Origin: Shewanella sp. MBTL60-112-B2
GTDB taxonomy: Bacteria; Pseudomonadota; Gammaproteobacteria; Enterobacterales; Shewanellaceae
DNA length: 64,000 nt
NCBI RefSeq assembly: GCF_019655055.1
Contig: NZ_BPFA01000009.1
Coordinates: 104,571-168,570 of the forward strand
Direction: 5' to 3'
The position numbers were made by a program, and so were the translations under genes. Under the pieces are notes generated by a model, which saw only the letters and a list, made by a program, of their open reading frames with translations, did not search any database and had not been told where the DNA came from. Shown here piece by piece: positions 16,035-25,742 of the stretch. Within the stretch, counting starts at the first letter, position 1. The number at the start of each line of letters is the position of its first letter.

Positions 16035-16877
16035 CTCACGCATTTGCTCGATAAGTACTTTAAGCTCTACCGCTGCTGCGGTAACGTCGTTGCTGATTGA
16101 CTTAGACGCTAGGGTATTTGACTCACGGTTAAACTCTTGCATCATAAAGTCTAGACGGCGACCTTGTGCGCCACCTTTCTTAAGAATACGGCGCGTTTCT
16201 GCTACGTGAGCGTCAAGACGGTCCATCTCTTCGGCAACGTCCATCTTCTGCGCTAGCAGAACCATCTCTTGCTCCATACGAGCAGGGTCAAGTTCACCGG
16301 TGATTTCAGCTAAACGGTTAGTTAGCTTGTCACGCTGCCATTGCATAACGGTTGGCATGTGGCCACGTACAACTGCTACTTGCTCAACGATTTGGTCAAG
16401 GCGCGTTTGTAGCATGGTGTTGATTGCATCACCTTCACGGCCACGGGCTTCGATAAACTGATCGATTGCTTCATCAAAAGCCACTAACAACTCTTTGCCT
16501 AGTACGTCCATGTCTTGCTCTGAGCCAGACATCACACCTGGCCAGCGTAATACGTCAACCACGTTTAGCTCGCCTTGGCCTGCTTCGTTTTTAACCCAGT
16601 TAGCGGCATTGATGATCTGCTTGGCTAGGTCTTGGTTTAGTTGTAGTTCGCTGTCGTTCTTTTCGTTTAGGTCATAACGAAGGTTTACTTCGATTTTACC
16701 GCGGTTTAAACGTTTACGTAGACGATCTCTAAGAACAGGCTCCAAGCTGCGGAAATGTTCTGGTAGGCGCAGGTAAGTTTCTAGGTAGCGCTGGTTAACT
16801 GAACGGATTTCCCAAGAGGCGGTGCCCCAATCTGCTTTGTGCTCAATGCGAGCGTAGGCTGTCATGCTTTGGATCAT
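16014..16877 (-). CDS. yicC: YicC family endoribonuclease / stress-induced protein
   Basis: 287 residues, the same length as E. coli YicC, starting MIQSMTAYAR as usual for the family. GGAA lies just upstream of ATG 16877. An upstream in-frame ATG at 16994 would add 39 residues not typical of the family and is rejected. YicC proteins are reported to act as RNases in RNA turnover. The C-terminal half contains VAEEMDRLDAHVAETRRIL and the family ending FNRESNTLASKSISNDVTAAAVELKVLIEQMREQIQNVE in shortened form. Divergent from rph, as in E. coli. Its 3' end is duplicated at 13954-13975. Confidence 0.95.
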   Translation of the reverse strand: MIQSMTAYARIEHKADWGTASWEIRSVNQRYLETYLRLPEHFRSLEPVLRDRLRKRLNRGKIEVNLRYDLNEKNDSELQLNQDLAKQIINAANWVKNEAGQGELNVVDVLRWPGVMSGSEQDMDVLGKELLVAFDEAIDQFIEARGREGDAINTMLQTRLDQIVEQVAVVRGHMPTVMQWQRDKLTNRLAEITGELDPARMEQEMVLLAQKMDVAEEMDRLDAHVAETRRILKKGGAQGRRLDFMMQEFNRESNTLASKSISNDVTAAAVELKVLIEQMREQIQNVE

Positions 16878-17141
16878 TGATGATTTCCAGTGTGATTCGT
16901 CTAAGTGAGTTGTGATTATATACCCAAACAAATTGTAGGTGCATTTAATTTGCTCATGCTGCCGCTTTGTAAAAGAGTGCTTTAGGGCTTTCATTGTGTC
17001 GATTGTCGTTATTGCGGGCTAATGTGCAAACTCAGCAGGTTGTTTTCTGCTGAGTTTACGGATTCAGATAGCATAGTGGCGCACATGTCCCTATAATATG
17101 CAGCCAAATTACCCCCATGCCCTTAAATACAGGAATTCATC

Positions 17142-17855
17142 ATGCGCCCAAGCAACAGAACTCCAGCACAGTCTCGCCCTGTGACTATTACTCGCCAGTT
17201 TACTGCTCATGCCGAAGGTTCGGTTTTAGTAGAATTTGGTGACACCAAAGTACTGTGTACCGCTAGTTTTGAAGAAGGCGTACCGCGTTTCCTTAAAGGC
17301 CAAGGCCAAGGTTGGGTAACTGCTGAATATGGCATGTTGCCACGTTCTACTCATAGCCGTATGCAGCGTGAAGCCGCTCGCGGTAAGCAGTCAGGTCGTA
17401 CTCAAGAAATCCAGCGTCTAATTGGCCGTTCACTACGTGCAGCGGTAGACATGAAGCTGCTAGGCGAAAACACTATCGTTATCGACTGTGACGTGATCCA
17501 AGCGGACGGTGGTACTCGTACTGCTGCGATTACTGGCGCCTGTGTTGCGTTAGTTGACGCGCTAAACTGGGCTCGTGGTAAAGGGATCTTGAAGACTAAC
17601 CCGCTTAAGTTCCTTATTGCTGCGGTAAGTGTTGGTATTTATAAAGGCGAGCCAATCTGCGATTTAGAATATATCGAAGACAGCGCTGCTGAAACTGACA
17701 TGAACGTGGTAATGACTGAGACCGGTAAGATCATCGAGATCCAAGGTACTGCAGAAGGTGAGCCATTTAGCCATGAAGAGCTATTGAGCCTACTTGATTT
17801 GGCTAAGCACGGTATTCGCGAAATCGTTGATATCCAGAAAGCTTCGTTAAGCTAA
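17142..17855 (+). CDS. rph: Ribonuclease PH
   Basis: 237 residues, full length. A phosphorolytic 3'-to-5' exoribonuclease that trims the CCA-adjacent 3' ends of tRNA precursors; acts as a cytoplasmic hexamer. Seen are the N-terminal [20 protein letters not shown], the phosphate-site region [20 protein letters not shown], and [19 protein letters not shown]. Unlike the well-known truncated allele of E. coli K-12, it has no frameshift. It precedes pyrE by 109 bases with an attenuator-like hairpin between, so its translation probably influences pyrE. A TATAAT element at 17092-17097 may be its -10 box. Confidence 0.97.
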   Translation: MRPSNRTPAQSRPVTITRQFTAHAEGSVLVEFGDTKVLCTASFEEGVPRFLKGQGQGWVTAEYGMLPRSTHSRMQREAARGKQSGRTQEIQRLIGRSLRAAVDMKLLGENTIVIDCDVIQADGGTRTAAITGACVALVDALNWARGKGILKTNPLKFLIAAVSVGIYKGEPICDLEYIEDSAAETDMNVVMTETGKIIEIQGTAEGEPFSHEELLSLLDLAKHGIREIVDIQKASLS

Positions 17856-17872
17856 TTATCGTTTTTGTTATT

Positions 17873-17894
17873 AGGGCCCTACGGGGTCCTTTTT
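17873..17894 (+). terminator. pyrE attenuator in the rph-pyrE gap
   Basis: AGGGCCC and GGGGTCCT form a GC-rich hairpin (one G-T pair) followed by TTTTT, with an upstream T-rich stretch. The position between rph and pyrE matches the UTP-sensitive attenuator known in E. coli, where coupling of translation to transcription controls pyrE. Confidence 0.75.
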
Positions 17895-17964
17895 GTAAGT
17901 AAAGAAAACCAAATAATATTAAATAATACGCAGAGTATTACCCCTACATTTTTAAGGAGAGATT

Positions 17965-18606
17965 GTGAAAGCCTATCAACGTGAGTTTATTGAATTTGCC
18001 CTAGAACGTCAGGTACTTCGATTTGGCGAATTTACGTTAAAGTCAGGCCGCACTAGCCCTTATTTCTTTAACGCTGGCTTGTTTAATACTGGCCGTGACT
18101 TAGCGCGTCTAGGTCGTTTTTATGCTGCGGCGCTAGTTGACTCAGGTATTGAGTATGACTTGCTATTTGGCCCTGCATACAAAGGTATTCCAATCGCGAC
18201 TACTACTGCAGTTGCTCTGTGCGATCACCACGATATCGACATGCCTTACTGCTTTAACCGTAAAGAGAAGAAAGATCACGGTGAAGGTGGCAGCTTGGTG
18301 GGTAGTGAGCTGCAAGGCCGCGTAATGCTAGTTGATGACGTGATCACCGCAGGTACTGCGATCCGTGAATCAATGGAAATCATTGAAGCGCATAAAGCAG
18401 CATTGGCTGGTGTGTTGATTGCACTAGACCGCCAAGAGAAGGGCAAGGGTGAGCTTTCTGCGATTCAAGAAGTTGAGCGCGACTTTGGTTGTGACATCGT
18501 GTCTATCATCAAGCTTGAAGACTTGATTAACTACTTGTCTGAAAAGTCAGGTATGGAAGCAGAGCTTGCAACTGTAAGCGCTTACCGCGACCAGTACGGG
18601 ATTTAA
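17965..18606 (+). CDS. pyrE: Orotate phosphoribosyltransferase
   Basis: 213 residues, the length of E. coli PyrE. Converts orotate plus PRPP to orotidine monophosphate in de novo pyrimidine synthesis. The PRPP-binding motif is [16 protein letters not shown] (about 118-133) and the flexible loop is [12 protein letters not shown] (about 98-109). Start is GTG 17965 with AAGGAGA just upstream. Expression is probably governed by the hairpin at 17873-17894. Convergent with folE across a strong shared terminator. Confidence 0.98.
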   Translation: MKAYQREFIEFALERQVLRFGEFTLKSGRTSPYFFNAGLFNTGRDLARLGRFYAAALVDSGIEYDLLFGPAYKGIPIATTTAVALCDHHDIDMPYCFNRKEKKDHGEGGSLVGSELQGRVMLVDDVITAGTAIRESMEIIEAHKAALAGVLIALDRQEKGKGELSAIQEVERDFGCDIVSIIKLEDLINYLSEKSGMEAELATVSAYRDQYGI

Positions 18607-18621
18607 GGCTTTAGGATGACG

Positions 18622-18664
18622 GAACGCTGCGCTCACGGATAACCGAACGCTGCGCTTACGGATA
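18622..18664. repeat. 23-bp-period tandem repeat between pyrE and folE
   Basis: The 20-base unit GAACGCTGCGCTCACGGATA at 18622 recurs at 18645 with one change. Fragments of the complementary motif (CCGTAAGG, CCGTTCCGTTATC) occur past the terminator at 18725-18756, giving partial dyad symmetry. It looks like a dispersed non-coding repeat family. Confidence 0.65.
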
Positions 18665-18675
18665 GCGGAAAAGAT

Positions 18676-18713
18676 AAATGCCGCGATTACAGTTAAATGT
18701 AATCGCGGCATTT
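18676..18713. terminator. Bidirectional terminator, pyrE / folE
   Basis: A perfect 16-bp stem (18676-18691 with 18698-18713) closes on loop GTTAAA. The arms begin AAATGCCGCGATTACA and the plus strand ends in a run of seven T. Confidence 0.9.
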
Positions 18714-18795
18714 TTTTATGATTTTACCGTAAGGCCGAAGGCCGTTCCGTTATCTGTTAACGAGCTTGCGAGTGTTCCGTTTTCGGTCTTTTACC

Positions 18796-19455
18796 TTAAT
18801 TACTTAAGAATTCAGCTCTGGTCGCTGGGTTCGACTTAAATTTGCCGCCAAGTGCGGTTGTGGTGGTTGAGCTGGTCGAGTCCATCACGCCACGTGATTT
18901 CACGCAGTAATGCACGGCGTCCATCTTAACTGCTACATCTTGAGTGCCTAATAGCGCCTGTAGCGCCACTAAAACCTGCTGGGTCAGACGCTCTTGCACC
19001 TGAGGGCGCTGGGCAAAGAAACGCACGATACGGTTAATCTTAGACAGACCAATGATGTTCTCACGTGGTAGGTAAGCCACGGTAGCCACACCGTCGATGG
19101 TGACTAAGTGATGCTCACAAGTACTGGTTAAGCTGATGTCGTTAACCTTAACCATTTCATCAAAGCCCATCTTGTTTTCAATGACGGTGATCTTTGGGAA
19201 GTTGGCGTAGTCTAGACCTGAAAATATTTCATCAACATACATCTTGGCGATACGGCGCGGGGTATCCGCTAGGCTGTCATCGCTTAAGTCCAGTGACATT
19301 AAGGTCAAGATCTCACGCATATGGTGTTCAATCTTGTCTTTGCGTACTTCAGCGCTTAGCTCACTAGGTAGCATTGGCGTTTCAAGGCCGCGCTCGATGA
19401 GTGCAGACTTTACGATTTGAGCAGATTCACTGAGGATTGCTTCTTTTGATGTCAT
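18796..19455 (-). CDS. folE: GTP cyclohydrolase I
   Basis: 219 residues. Converts GTP to dihydroneopterin triphosphate, the first step of folate synthesis. Zinc and catalytic elements are [12 protein letters not shown] (about 115-126) and [19 protein letters not shown] near 190-208, together with [23 protein letters not shown] start at ATG 19455 because GGAGGAAC lies right before it; the upstream in-frame Met would place that sequence inside the gene. Length matches E. coli FolE (222). Confidence 0.96.
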   Translation of the reverse strand: MTSKEAILSESAQIVKSALIERGLETPMLPSELSAEVRKDKIEHHMREILTLMSLDLSDDSLADTPRRIAKMYVDEIFSGLDYANFPKITVIENKMGFDEMVKVNDISLTSTCEHHLVTIDGVATVAYLPRENIIGLSKINRIVRFFAQRPQVQERLTQQVLVALQALLGTQDVAVKMDAVHYCVKSRGVMDSTSSTTTTALGGKFKSNPATRAEFLSN

Positions 19456-19664
19456 AAGTTCCTCCATCACCATAAGTAGTCAGTGGTGAGTTTCGTATCC
19501 TGTGTACTAGGGCCGTCATGCTCGCTGGAGACTAGGTTATTTATAAAAACAGCTATCTCATAAAATGAAAACTATAGCGGTAGCTATTTGCATTGTATTT
19601 AGCGAGGACGGGAGGATACCGCTATTTGCTGTAAATATACACCGAAAACCGCATTGAAGATAAG

Positions 19665-19691
19665 AAAAACCGACTAAATTAGTCGGTTTTT
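19665..19691 (-). terminator. slmA terminator
   Basis: AAAAACCGACT (19665-19675) pairs with AGTCGGTTTTT (19681-19691), followed on the minus strand by a T-run. It lies 49 bases after the slmA stop. Confidence 0.85.
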
Positions 19692-19739
19692 CTATTTGAG
19701 ACATTGTAATGCTAGAGCTGCAGTGGCTTTTAAGCTGCG

Positions 19740-20333
19740 TTAGCTTTGAAGCAGTTGCTGTTGGATAAATGTCCACTGCTCATTGAAATGTTTGGTTGGC
19801 TTGAGTTTAAACTCGCTACGAACAAACTGAGCGATGCGGCCTTCGGCTACGGCAAGCAGTAAGTTAGCTAATACGGCTTCATCAAGCTCAAAGCCTTTAC
19901 CTTCACGTAGACTCTTCTCGCGTAGAATTTGCTTTAAATGGGTCTCGATCTTCGAGAATAGCTGACTAATACGGCTGCGTAAGCGTTCATTCTCACCTAG
20001 CAGTGCATCACCATTTAATACCCGCGAGATCCCAGGGTTGCGCTCGGCAAATACCAGTAGCAATTGTAGCAATTGCTGGCAACGCTTCATGGTGTCTTTC
20101 TCTTCGTCCATGATAAGGTTGATGCGAGAGAGCAACGACTCTTCGATAAATTCGATGAGGCCTTCAAACATGCGCGCCTTACTTGGGAAGTGGCGATAAA
20201 GTGCCGCTTCTGACACGCCAACTTCAGCGGCTAATTTTGCTGTGGTGATGCGTTGTCCTGGGCTTGTTTCTAGCATAGTCGCTAAGCATTGGAGGATATG
20301 CTCACGACGATTTATTTTTGGGCTTGCAGCCAT
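19740..20333 (-). CDS. slmA: Nucleoid occlusion factor SlmA (TetR family)
   Basis: 197 residues. A TetR-fold DNA-binding protein that blocks FtsZ ring assembly over unsegregated chromosome. The helix-turn-helix is at about 28-55 ([31 protein letters not shown]), and the C-terminal dimer/FtsZ-binding helices include [25 protein letters not shown]. Length equals E. coli SlmA (198). Order slmA-dut-coaBC is the enterobacterial one. Its effector target ftsZ is also encoded in this window. Confidence 0.97.
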   Translation of the reverse strand: MAASPKINRREHILQCLATMLETSPGQRITTAKLAAEVGVSEAALYRHFPSKARMFEGLIEFIEESLLSRINLIMDEEKDTMKRCQQLLQLLLVFAERNPGISRVLNGDALLGENERLRSRISQLFSKIETHLKQILREKSLREGKGFELDEAVLANLLLAVAEGRIAQFVRSEFKLKPTKHFNEQWTFIQQQLLQS

Positions 20334-20432
20334 TTATCTGTCCTTCACTCGATTACTACTGAGCGAGACGGCAAGGAAACATTGCTCCATGCTATCCATT
20401 AAAATTGATTACATTAAATTTATGTAAGTCAG

Positions 20433-20891
20433 TTATTTGGTTCCTGAGTGGCCAAATCCACCTGTGCCGCGATCCGACTGGTTAAACTCATCTACAAGTT
20501 TAAATTCAGCCTGAACAACGGGTACAAATACCAATTGCGCGAGTCTGTCACCGATTTCGATTGTAAAAGGCTCACTGCCACGGTTCCAACAAGACACCAT
20601 TAATGGTCCTTGATAATCAGAATCGATAAGTCCAACTAAGTTACCTAGTACGATGCCGTGCTTATGACCTAATCCTGAGCGCGGTAAAATAATTGCCGCT
20701 AGGCTAGGATCTGCAACGTGAATGGCAATTCCCGTTGGGATAAGTACAGTTTCACCCGGTTGGATAACAAGCTGGGTATCTGTGATGGCGCGAAGATCCA
20801 TGCCTGCACTGCCAGGTGTGGCGTAAGCTGGCAGAGGAAATTCAGTACCGATGCGTGAGTCTAAAATCTTTAATTCGATTGGTGTTTTCAT
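20433..20891 (-). CDS. dut: Deoxyuridine 5'-triphosphate nucleotidohydrolase (dUTPase)
   Basis: 152 residues, trimeric dUTPase converting dUTP to dUMP and pyrophosphate. It keeps uracil out of DNA and supplies dTMP synthesis. The five family motifs are present, including [42 protein letters not shown] and the C-terminal [11 protein letters not shown]. The start overlaps the coaBC stop by one base (TGATG), so the two are translationally coupled. Confidence 0.98.
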   Translation of the reverse strand: MKTPIELKILDSRIGTEFPLPAYATPGSAGMDLRAITDTQLVIQPGETVLIPTGIAIHVADPSLAAIILPRSGLGHKHGIVLGNLVGLIDSDYQGPLMVSCWNRGSEPFTIEIGDRLAQLVFVPVVQAEFKLVDEFNQSDRGTGGFGHSGTK

Positions 20892-22084
20892 CAGTTTTTT
20901 ATTTTGTTCGCTATTAGAGTAAGCAATTGCTTGGCTAAAGTGTCTTTATCAACAGCAGGTAAATCGGTGCTGCCGTCACTCCAAAATACGCTCAGGGCGT
21001 TGGAGTTACTGTTAAAGCCAATGGCGCTATTTGATACGTCATTAGCGGCAATCATATCGAGCTTCTTACGAGTGAGTTTTCCTCGTGCATATTGCTCTAG
21101 ATCATTGGTTTCAGCGGCAAATCCCACGGTAAATGGCCGTGCGACATGGCTGGCAACGCTGGCTAAGATATCAGGATTTCGCACTAGCGCAAGTTGCATT
21201 TGCTCTGCCGATTTCTTGATTTTACTGTCGGCGACTTCTGCAATGCGGTAATCGGCAACAGCGGCGCAGCCGATAAATATTTGGTGTTTCTCTACCTGTG
21301 GCATCACAGCGTCTAGCATCTCTTGTGCCGACTCTACATCGACTCGGATGACACCTGCAGGCGTAGCTAGGTTGACGGGGCCGGCCACTAAGGTGACTTC
21401 AGCACCCATCTGTGCTGCAGCTTTTGCAAGGGCAAAGCCCATTTTGCCAGAGCTATGGTTAGAGATATAACGCACTGGGTCAATTGCTTCGCGAGTTGGG
21501 CCAGCGGTTAACAGTAGCGACATGCCTTGTAGCAGCTTAGGGCCGAAGAACTCAACGGCTTTTTCTGCTATTGCTACAGGCTCAAGCATTCTACCCGGGC
21601 CGACTTCACCACAAGCTTGCGAGCCTGAATCTGGCCCCCAGATGTGGATACCGCGCTCGGCGACTTGCTTCAAGTTAGCTTGAGTGGCGGCGTTGCGGTA
21701 CATCTGTTGGTTCATTGCAGGGCAAATCACAACCGGGGCTTCGGTGGCTAAGCAGGTGGTGGTAATTAACTCATCTGCCATACCTGCATTAACCCGAGCG
21801 ATAAGGTTAGCAGTGGCTGGAGCTATGATGACTAAGTCAGCCCAGCGCGCGAGCTCGATGTGCCCCATAGAGGCTTCGGCAGTAGGATCAAGCAGATCGG
21901 TCGCCACTGGATAACCAGAAAGTGCCTGCAAAGTTAGCGGAGTAATAAATTCCTGTGCACTTTGACTCATAACAACACGGACGTCAGCGCCGCGTTCTTT
22001 TAACTTGCGTACTAGGTCGGCCGACTTGTATGCGGCAATGCCACCGCCAATACCTAGTAATACTTTTTTGTTATCGAGACCCAT
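20891..22084 (-). CDS. coaBC: Bifunctional phosphopantothenoylcysteine decarboxylase / phosphopantothenate-cysteine ligase
   Basis: 397 residues. Two enzymes of coenzyme A synthesis in one chain. The N-terminal CoaC flavoprotein domain (about 1-185) has [18 protein letters not shown] and the PAMNQQMY active-site region. The C-terminal CoaB domain (about 190-397) has [25 protein letters not shown], the usual ligase signature, and AVADYR. It forms an operon with dut and is divergent from radC, with a 151-base shared promoter region. Confidence 0.97.
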   Translation of the reverse strand: MGLDNKKVLLGIGGGIAAYKSADLVRKLKERGADVRVVMSQSAQEFITPLTLQALSGYPVATDLLDPTAEASMGHIELARWADLVIIAPATANLIARVNAGMADELITTTCLATEAPVVICPAMNQQMYRNAATQANLKQVAERGIHIWGPDSGSQACGEVGPGRMLEPVAIAEKAVEFFGPKLLQGMSLLLTAGPTREAIDPVRYISNHSSGKMGFALAKAAAQMGAEVTLVAGPVNLATPAGVIRVDVESAQEMLDAVMPQVEKHQIFIGCAAVADYRIAEVADSKIKKSAEQMQLALVRNPDILASVASHVARPFTVGFAAETNDLEQYARGKLTRKKLDMIAANDVSNSAIGFNSNSNALSVFWSDGSTDLPAVDKDTLAKQLLTLIANKIKN

Positions 22085-22235
22085 AGTTAACTCTATTTTG
22101 ATAATCGCCTAGTGGACCAATTTTATGTCGCACAGCAGAAGTTGGCCTAAGATATCACAAACCTCTAAATGGTGATGAACAACTTCAGAAAATCTAGACC
22201 ATACTCAAACATAATAAAACAACAGGGAGGTTGTG

Positions 22236-22913
22236 ATGGCGATAAAGGATTGGCCAGAAGGAGAGGCTCCAAGAGAAAAATTGTTGAGCCAAGGCGTAAA
22301 GCAATTATCGGATGCTGAATTATTAGCAGTCCTGCTTAGGGTGGGTTTAAAAGGCTTAAGTGCTGTTGAGCTTGCCAAGGTGATGATAAATGAGTTTGGT
22401 GGTCTTAGAAGCTTGCTTAGTGCGTCTCAGGCACAAGTTTGTCGTTTAGATGGAATTGGGCCGGTAAAATTTGCTCAAATGCAGGCCGCAGTCGAATTAG
22501 GTGCACGAATTTCGCAAGAAAACTTAAAAAGAGGTAAAATTTTATCTGATCCTGATTTAACTCGGGACTATTTAATGAGACAATTGTCTGATCGTGCCTA
22601 CGAAGTGTTCGCTATTTTATTACTAGATAGTCAACATAGGGTAATTCAATTCGTTGAGTTATTTAGAGGTACAATCAATTCAGCGTCAGTTTATCCGCGT
22701 GAAGTGGTAAGTTTGGTGCTTGAAAAAAAGGCTGCGGCTGTGATCGTGTGTCACAATCATCCTTCTGGAATTGCAGAACCAAGTACAGCCGATAGACGAA
22801 TTACTGAGCGATTGAAACAAGCCCTACAAACTATTGATGTTTCCTTACTGGATCACATGGTTGTGGGCGATCGAGAGATAGTTTCTTTCGCTGAAAGGGG
22901 ATGGATTGATTAA
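22236..22913 (+). CDS. radC: RadC family JAB1/MPN domain protein
   Basis: 225 residues (E. coli YicR/RadC 222). An N-terminal helix-hairpin-helix-like region (about 20-95) is followed by a JAMM metalloprotease-like domain with HNHPSG plus S/D downstream (about 172-185). The molecular role of RadC is still unsettled; the old DNA-repair assignment was withdrawn. ATG 22236 is five bases after AGGGAGG, better than the adjacent GTG 22233. Codon use looks more AT-rich than in neighbouring housekeeping genes. Followed by rpmB-rpmG as in E. coli. Confidence 0.95.
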   Translation: MAIKDWPEGEAPREKLLSQGVKQLSDAELLAVLLRVGLKGLSAVELAKVMINEFGGLRSLLSASQAQVCRLDGIGPVKFAQMQAAVELGARISQENLKRGKILSDPDLTRDYLMRQLSDRAYEVFAILLLDSQHRVIQFVELFRGTINSASVYPREVVSLVLEKKAAAVIVCHNHPSGIAEPSTADRRITERLKQALQTIDVSLLDHMVVGDREIVSFAERGWID

Positions 22914-22921
22914 TCTATTCC

Positions 22922-22950
22922 TTGACCTTTGTTTTTAGATCCTGTATAAA
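22922..22950 (+). promoter_or_regulatory. rpmB promoter
   Basis: TTGACC (22922-22927) and TATAAA (22945-22950) are separated by 17 bases, just after the radC stop. This is a strong sigma-70-type promoter for the ribosomal protein genes. Confidence 0.8.
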
Positions 22951-23038
22951 ATGCGCCCTCTGTTGTGTGCCTCAGGCGACGGCCGTGTTCGAGGTGCATT
23001 AATGCTCGAGCGTTAAATATTGTTTTGGAGAGATTGAC

Positions 23039-23275
23039 ATGTCAAGAGTATGCCAAGTAACTGGCAAGCGACCAATGGTTGGTAACAACCGTTCGCACGC
23101 GAAGAACGCAACGCGTCGTCGTTTTTTACCTAACCTACAGAACCACCGTTTCTGGTTAGAAAACGAAAAGCGTTTCGTACAGCTACGTATATCTACTAAA
23201 GGTATGCGTATCATCGATAAGAAAGGTATTGAAGTTGTTATTGCTGAACTTCGTGCCCGCGGCGAGAAGGTGTAA
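23039..23275 (+). CDS. rpmB: 50S ribosomal protein L28
   Basis: 78 residues, identical in length to E. coli L28. Begins [21 protein letters not shown], the conserved L28 N-terminus, and is very basic. A component of the large ribosomal subunit. GGAGAG precedes the ATG. It is six bases upstream of rpmG in a two-gene operon with its own promoter. Confidence 0.99.
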   Translation: MSRVCQVTGKRPMVGNNRSHAKNATRRRFLPNLQNHRFWLENEKRFVQLRISTKGMRIIDKKGIEVVIAELRARGEKV

Positions 23276-23281
23276 TAAACC

Positions 23282-23455
23282 ATGGCTAAAGCTAAAGGTA
23301 ATCGTGAGAAGATCAAGCTAGTTTCTAGCGCTAACACTGGTCACTTCTATACGACTGAAAAAAACAAACGTAACATGCCTGAAAAAATGGAAATCAAGAA
23401 ATTTGATCCAGTTGTTCGTCAGCACGTTATGTACAAAGAAGCTAAAATCAAGTAA
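23282..23455 (+). CDS. rpmG: 50S ribosomal protein L33
   Basis: 57 residues: [20 protein letters not shown] at the start and EAKIK at the end. It lacks the paired CXXC zinc motifs, so it is the zinc-independent form of L33. Follows rpmB immediately and is closed by a strong terminator. The small size and clear reading frame match L33 of gammaproteobacteria (about 55 residues). Confidence 0.97.
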   Translation: MAKAKGNREKIKLVSSANTGHFYTTEKNKRNMPEKMEIKKFDPVVRQHVMYKEAKIK

Positions 23456-23476
23456 TTACTTGTTTAAGCATCTTGG

Positions 23477-23508
23477 AAAAAGCCTCTATTTATAGGGGCT
23501 TTTTTTTT
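23477..23508 (+). terminator. rpmBG terminator
   Basis: AAAAAGCCTCTA pairs with TAGGGGCTTTTT (one G-T pair) and is followed by a run of nine T in total. Confidence 0.9.
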
Positions 23509-23663
23509 GCATAAAATTTAGTGCTTCTGCGCAGCTCTTCTTTTTGCCACTGTAAATTCACCCACATCGCTAACTCCTCACTTGCTCAATTCTAACTGGC
23601 CCGGTAATAAGAAACCCCACAGCCTTGCTGCTCAGCGTATAGCTAAAATATAAATTAATAAAA

Positions 23664-23698
23664 TGAGAATAAATGCTTTTTAATTGAATTTAAATGCA
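23664..23698 (+). promoter_or_regulatory. Tandem ARG boxes upstream of argA
   Basis: Two ArgR-type sites: TGAGAATAAATGCT (23664-23677) and TGAATTTAAATGCA (23685-23698). They fit the TGAAT-wwww-ATTCA consensus with few mismatches and are offset by 21 bases, the known spacing of paired ARG boxes. This predicts arginine-dependent repression of argA by ArgR. Confidence 0.75.
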
Positions 23699-23779
23699 AT
23701 ATCATCTTTTGAGTTGCCTGCTATATATGTAATAGTTGGCAGCTTGGTGAATATCTATTTACTTTAAGGTGATTCTAAC

Positions 23780-25099
23780 GTGCGTACTACTGAACTTGTT
23801 GATGGATTTCGTCATTCCGCCTCCTATGTCAATGCCCATAGGGGCAAGACCTTTGTTGTGATGCTAGGCGGCGAAGCACTCGCGCAGAAACAGTTTCGCG
23901 CGATTATTAATGATATTGCGCTATTGCATAGCCTAGGGATAAAAATTGTTCTTGTTCACGGTGCTAGGCCGCAAATTGATGAGGCGCTGGCGCAGCATAG
24001 TCTGGCAGCCGAATATTACAAAGGTGTGAGGGTAACAGAAGAAGACGCCCTCAAAGTGATAAAGCAAGTGGTTGGCGCCTTACAGATAGATATCACAGCA
24101 AGATTGTCGATGAGTCTCAGTAATACTCCAATGCAAGGGGCTCAAATTAACGTAGTGAGTGGTAATTTCGTGATCGCCCAGCCGTTAGGGGTTGAGGATG
24201 GCATCGATTATTGCCTCAGCGGTAAGGTGCGTCGAGTCGATGGTCAAGGTTTACAGCGTCAGCTAGATAGTGGTGGTATCGTTTTGTTAGGTCCTGTAGC
24301 GGCCTCTGTGACGGGTGAGAGTTTCAATTTGACTGCGGAGGAGGTTGCTACTCAAATTGCAATAAAACTCAAAGCAGACAAGATGATAGGCTTTAGCGCT
24401 CAGAAAGGTATTTTGGATAGTGACGGACAGGCAGTGGCGGAGCTGATGCCTACCGAAGCGCAAAAAATCTTAAATGACTTCCCCGAGGTTTCACCTTTGT
24501 GTGTGGGCACTAAGGCCTTCTTAGAGGCCAGTATTGATGCTTGCCGCAATGGGGTAAGTCGTTGTCACTTTGTCAGTTATCTTGATGATGGTGCGCTGCT
24601 ACAAGAGCTTTTCTCCCGCGATGGCATTGGTACCCAGATTGTTACCGAAAGTGCTGAGCGCTTACGTAGGGCATCGATTAGAGATATTGGTGGCATCTTA
24701 GATCTTATTCGTCCGCTGGAGCAAAAAGGCATTTTAGTACGGCGCTCCCGTGAACAACTTGAGATGGAGATAGAGCAGTTTATGTTGATTGAGCGCGATA
24801 GCTTAGTCATCGGCTGCGCGGCATTTTATCCATTTGAAGAGGACAACGCGGGGGAGTTTGCCTGTTTGGTGGTGCACCCTGAATATCGTGATGCAGATAG
24901 AGGCAGCTTGTTACTGCAAAATATTATCGGTCAAGCTAGGGTACGGGGTTACTCACGCTTATTTGCGTTAACCACTCGTAGCATTCACTGGTTCCTAGAG
25001 CATGGCTTTAATATGGTCGAGGTTGACGAGCTACCAGAGAAGAAAAAACAGCTGTATAACTATCAACGTAAGTCTAAGATTTTAGCACTAGATCTATAA
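23780..25099 (+). CDS. argA: Amino-acid N-acetyltransferase (N-acetylglutamate synthase)
   Basis: 439 residues. Acetyl-CoA plus glutamate gives N-acetylglutamate, the first step of arginine synthesis. The N-terminal amino-acid-kinase-like domain (about 20-280) has VMLGGEAL and [10 protein letters not shown] and binds arginine as feedback inhibitor. The C-terminal GNAT acetyltransferase domain (about 295-430) has [20 protein letters not shown]. Start is GTG 23780 after TAAGGTG. Length and order match E. coli ArgA (443). ARG boxes lie 82-116 bases upstream. Confidence 0.97.
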   Translation: MRTTELVDGFRHSASYVNAHRGKTFVVMLGGEALAQKQFRAIINDIALLHSLGIKIVLVHGARPQIDEALAQHSLAAEYYKGVRVTEEDALKVIKQVVGALQIDITARLSMSLSNTPMQGAQINVVSGNFVIAQPLGVEDGIDYCLSGKVRRVDGQGLQRQLDSGGIVLLGPVAASVTGESFNLTAEEVATQIAIKLKADKMIGFSAQKGILDSDGQAVAELMPTEAQKILNDFPEVSPLCVGTKAFLEASIDACRNGVSRCHFVSYLDDGALLQELFSRDGIGTQIVTESAERLRRASIRDIGGILDLIRPLEQKGILVRRSREQLEMEIEQFMLIERDSLVIGCAAFYPFEEDNAGEFACLVVHPEYRDADRGSLLLQNIIGQARVRGYSRLFALTTRSIHWFLEHGFNMVEVDELPEKKKQLYNYQRKSKILALDL

Positions 25100-25178
25100 C
25101 GGCTGTGATTGGTGCTAGATGTTGACATATTATGTCGCTGTGAAACAATGGGAAACTCTTAGACGATAAGGAACTTCT

Positions 25179-25688
25179 ATGTCTCAGGTATACACATTGT
25201 CGCCATTAACAACCACAGGGCACTGGAGTTTTGTGGCCTTGATAGCCATCTTAATCGGTTTGGCGGTGTTTATTTACTTTAAGCAGATGCCTAAGACCAG
25301 TAAGGCTGTCAGCATAGGAATATTATTACCTATGGTGCTGGCTTTCAGTTGGATGTTCTATAAGGTCAATGATTCCAAATTGATCCTGAGTTCGGAAACC
25401 TTAACCTTAGATGTTCCTTTCTACGGTTTTAGTCTGCCCATTGCTGACATTGATAGCGCTGGCATTACACTACTCGATTGGGGTAAAGAGCCTGGTTTGA
25501 AGCCCGATATCCGCGCTAATGGCATCGGAATACCTGGGTTTCAGCTAGGTTGGTTTCGACTTGCTAATGGACAGAAAGCTTTTGTCGCCAGCACCAATAC
25601 AGACAAGTTAGTGCTGATCCCTACTCTGCAAAATTACCCGTTAATATTGAGCCTGCAACAACCTGAAGGCCTACTGGTTACAGATTAA
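25179..25688 (+). CDS. Membrane-anchored PH-like domain protein
   Basis: 169 residues. Two predicted membrane helices near the N-terminus (about 15-35 and 43-62) are followed by a soluble beta-rich domain (about 68-165). This part, with ILSSETLTLDVPFYGFSLPIADI, resembles bacterial pleckstrin-homology-like proteins. AAGGAAC precedes the ATG. It is single and unlinked in function to argA upstream or rarD downstream. Role unknown. Confidence 0.65.
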   Translation: MSQVYTLSPLTTTGHWSFVALIAILIGLAVFIYFKQMPKTSKAVSIGILLPMVLAFSWMFYKVNDSKLILSSETLTLDVPFYGFSLPIADIDSAGITLLDWGKEPGLKPDIRANGIGIPGFQLGWFRLANGQKAFVASTNTDKLVLIPTLQNYPLILSLQQPEGLLVTD

Positions 25689-25697
25689 TTTAATAAT

Positions 25698-25727
25698 AAA
25701 AAAGCGAACCATAGGGTTCGCTTTTTT
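25698..25727. terminator. Bidirectional terminator before rarD
   Basis: AAAAAAGCGAACC (25698-25710) pairs with GGTTCGCTTTTTT (25715-25727) around a four-base loop. It serves the PH-like gene and, from the other side, rarD. Confidence 0.88.
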
Positions 25728-25742
25728 ATTGGGGTAAGTCAG

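Noticed and set aside
16878..16994. N-terminal extension of YicC
   Set aside because: The extra 39 residues are not in the family and a ribosome-binding site lies right before the internal ATG at 16877.
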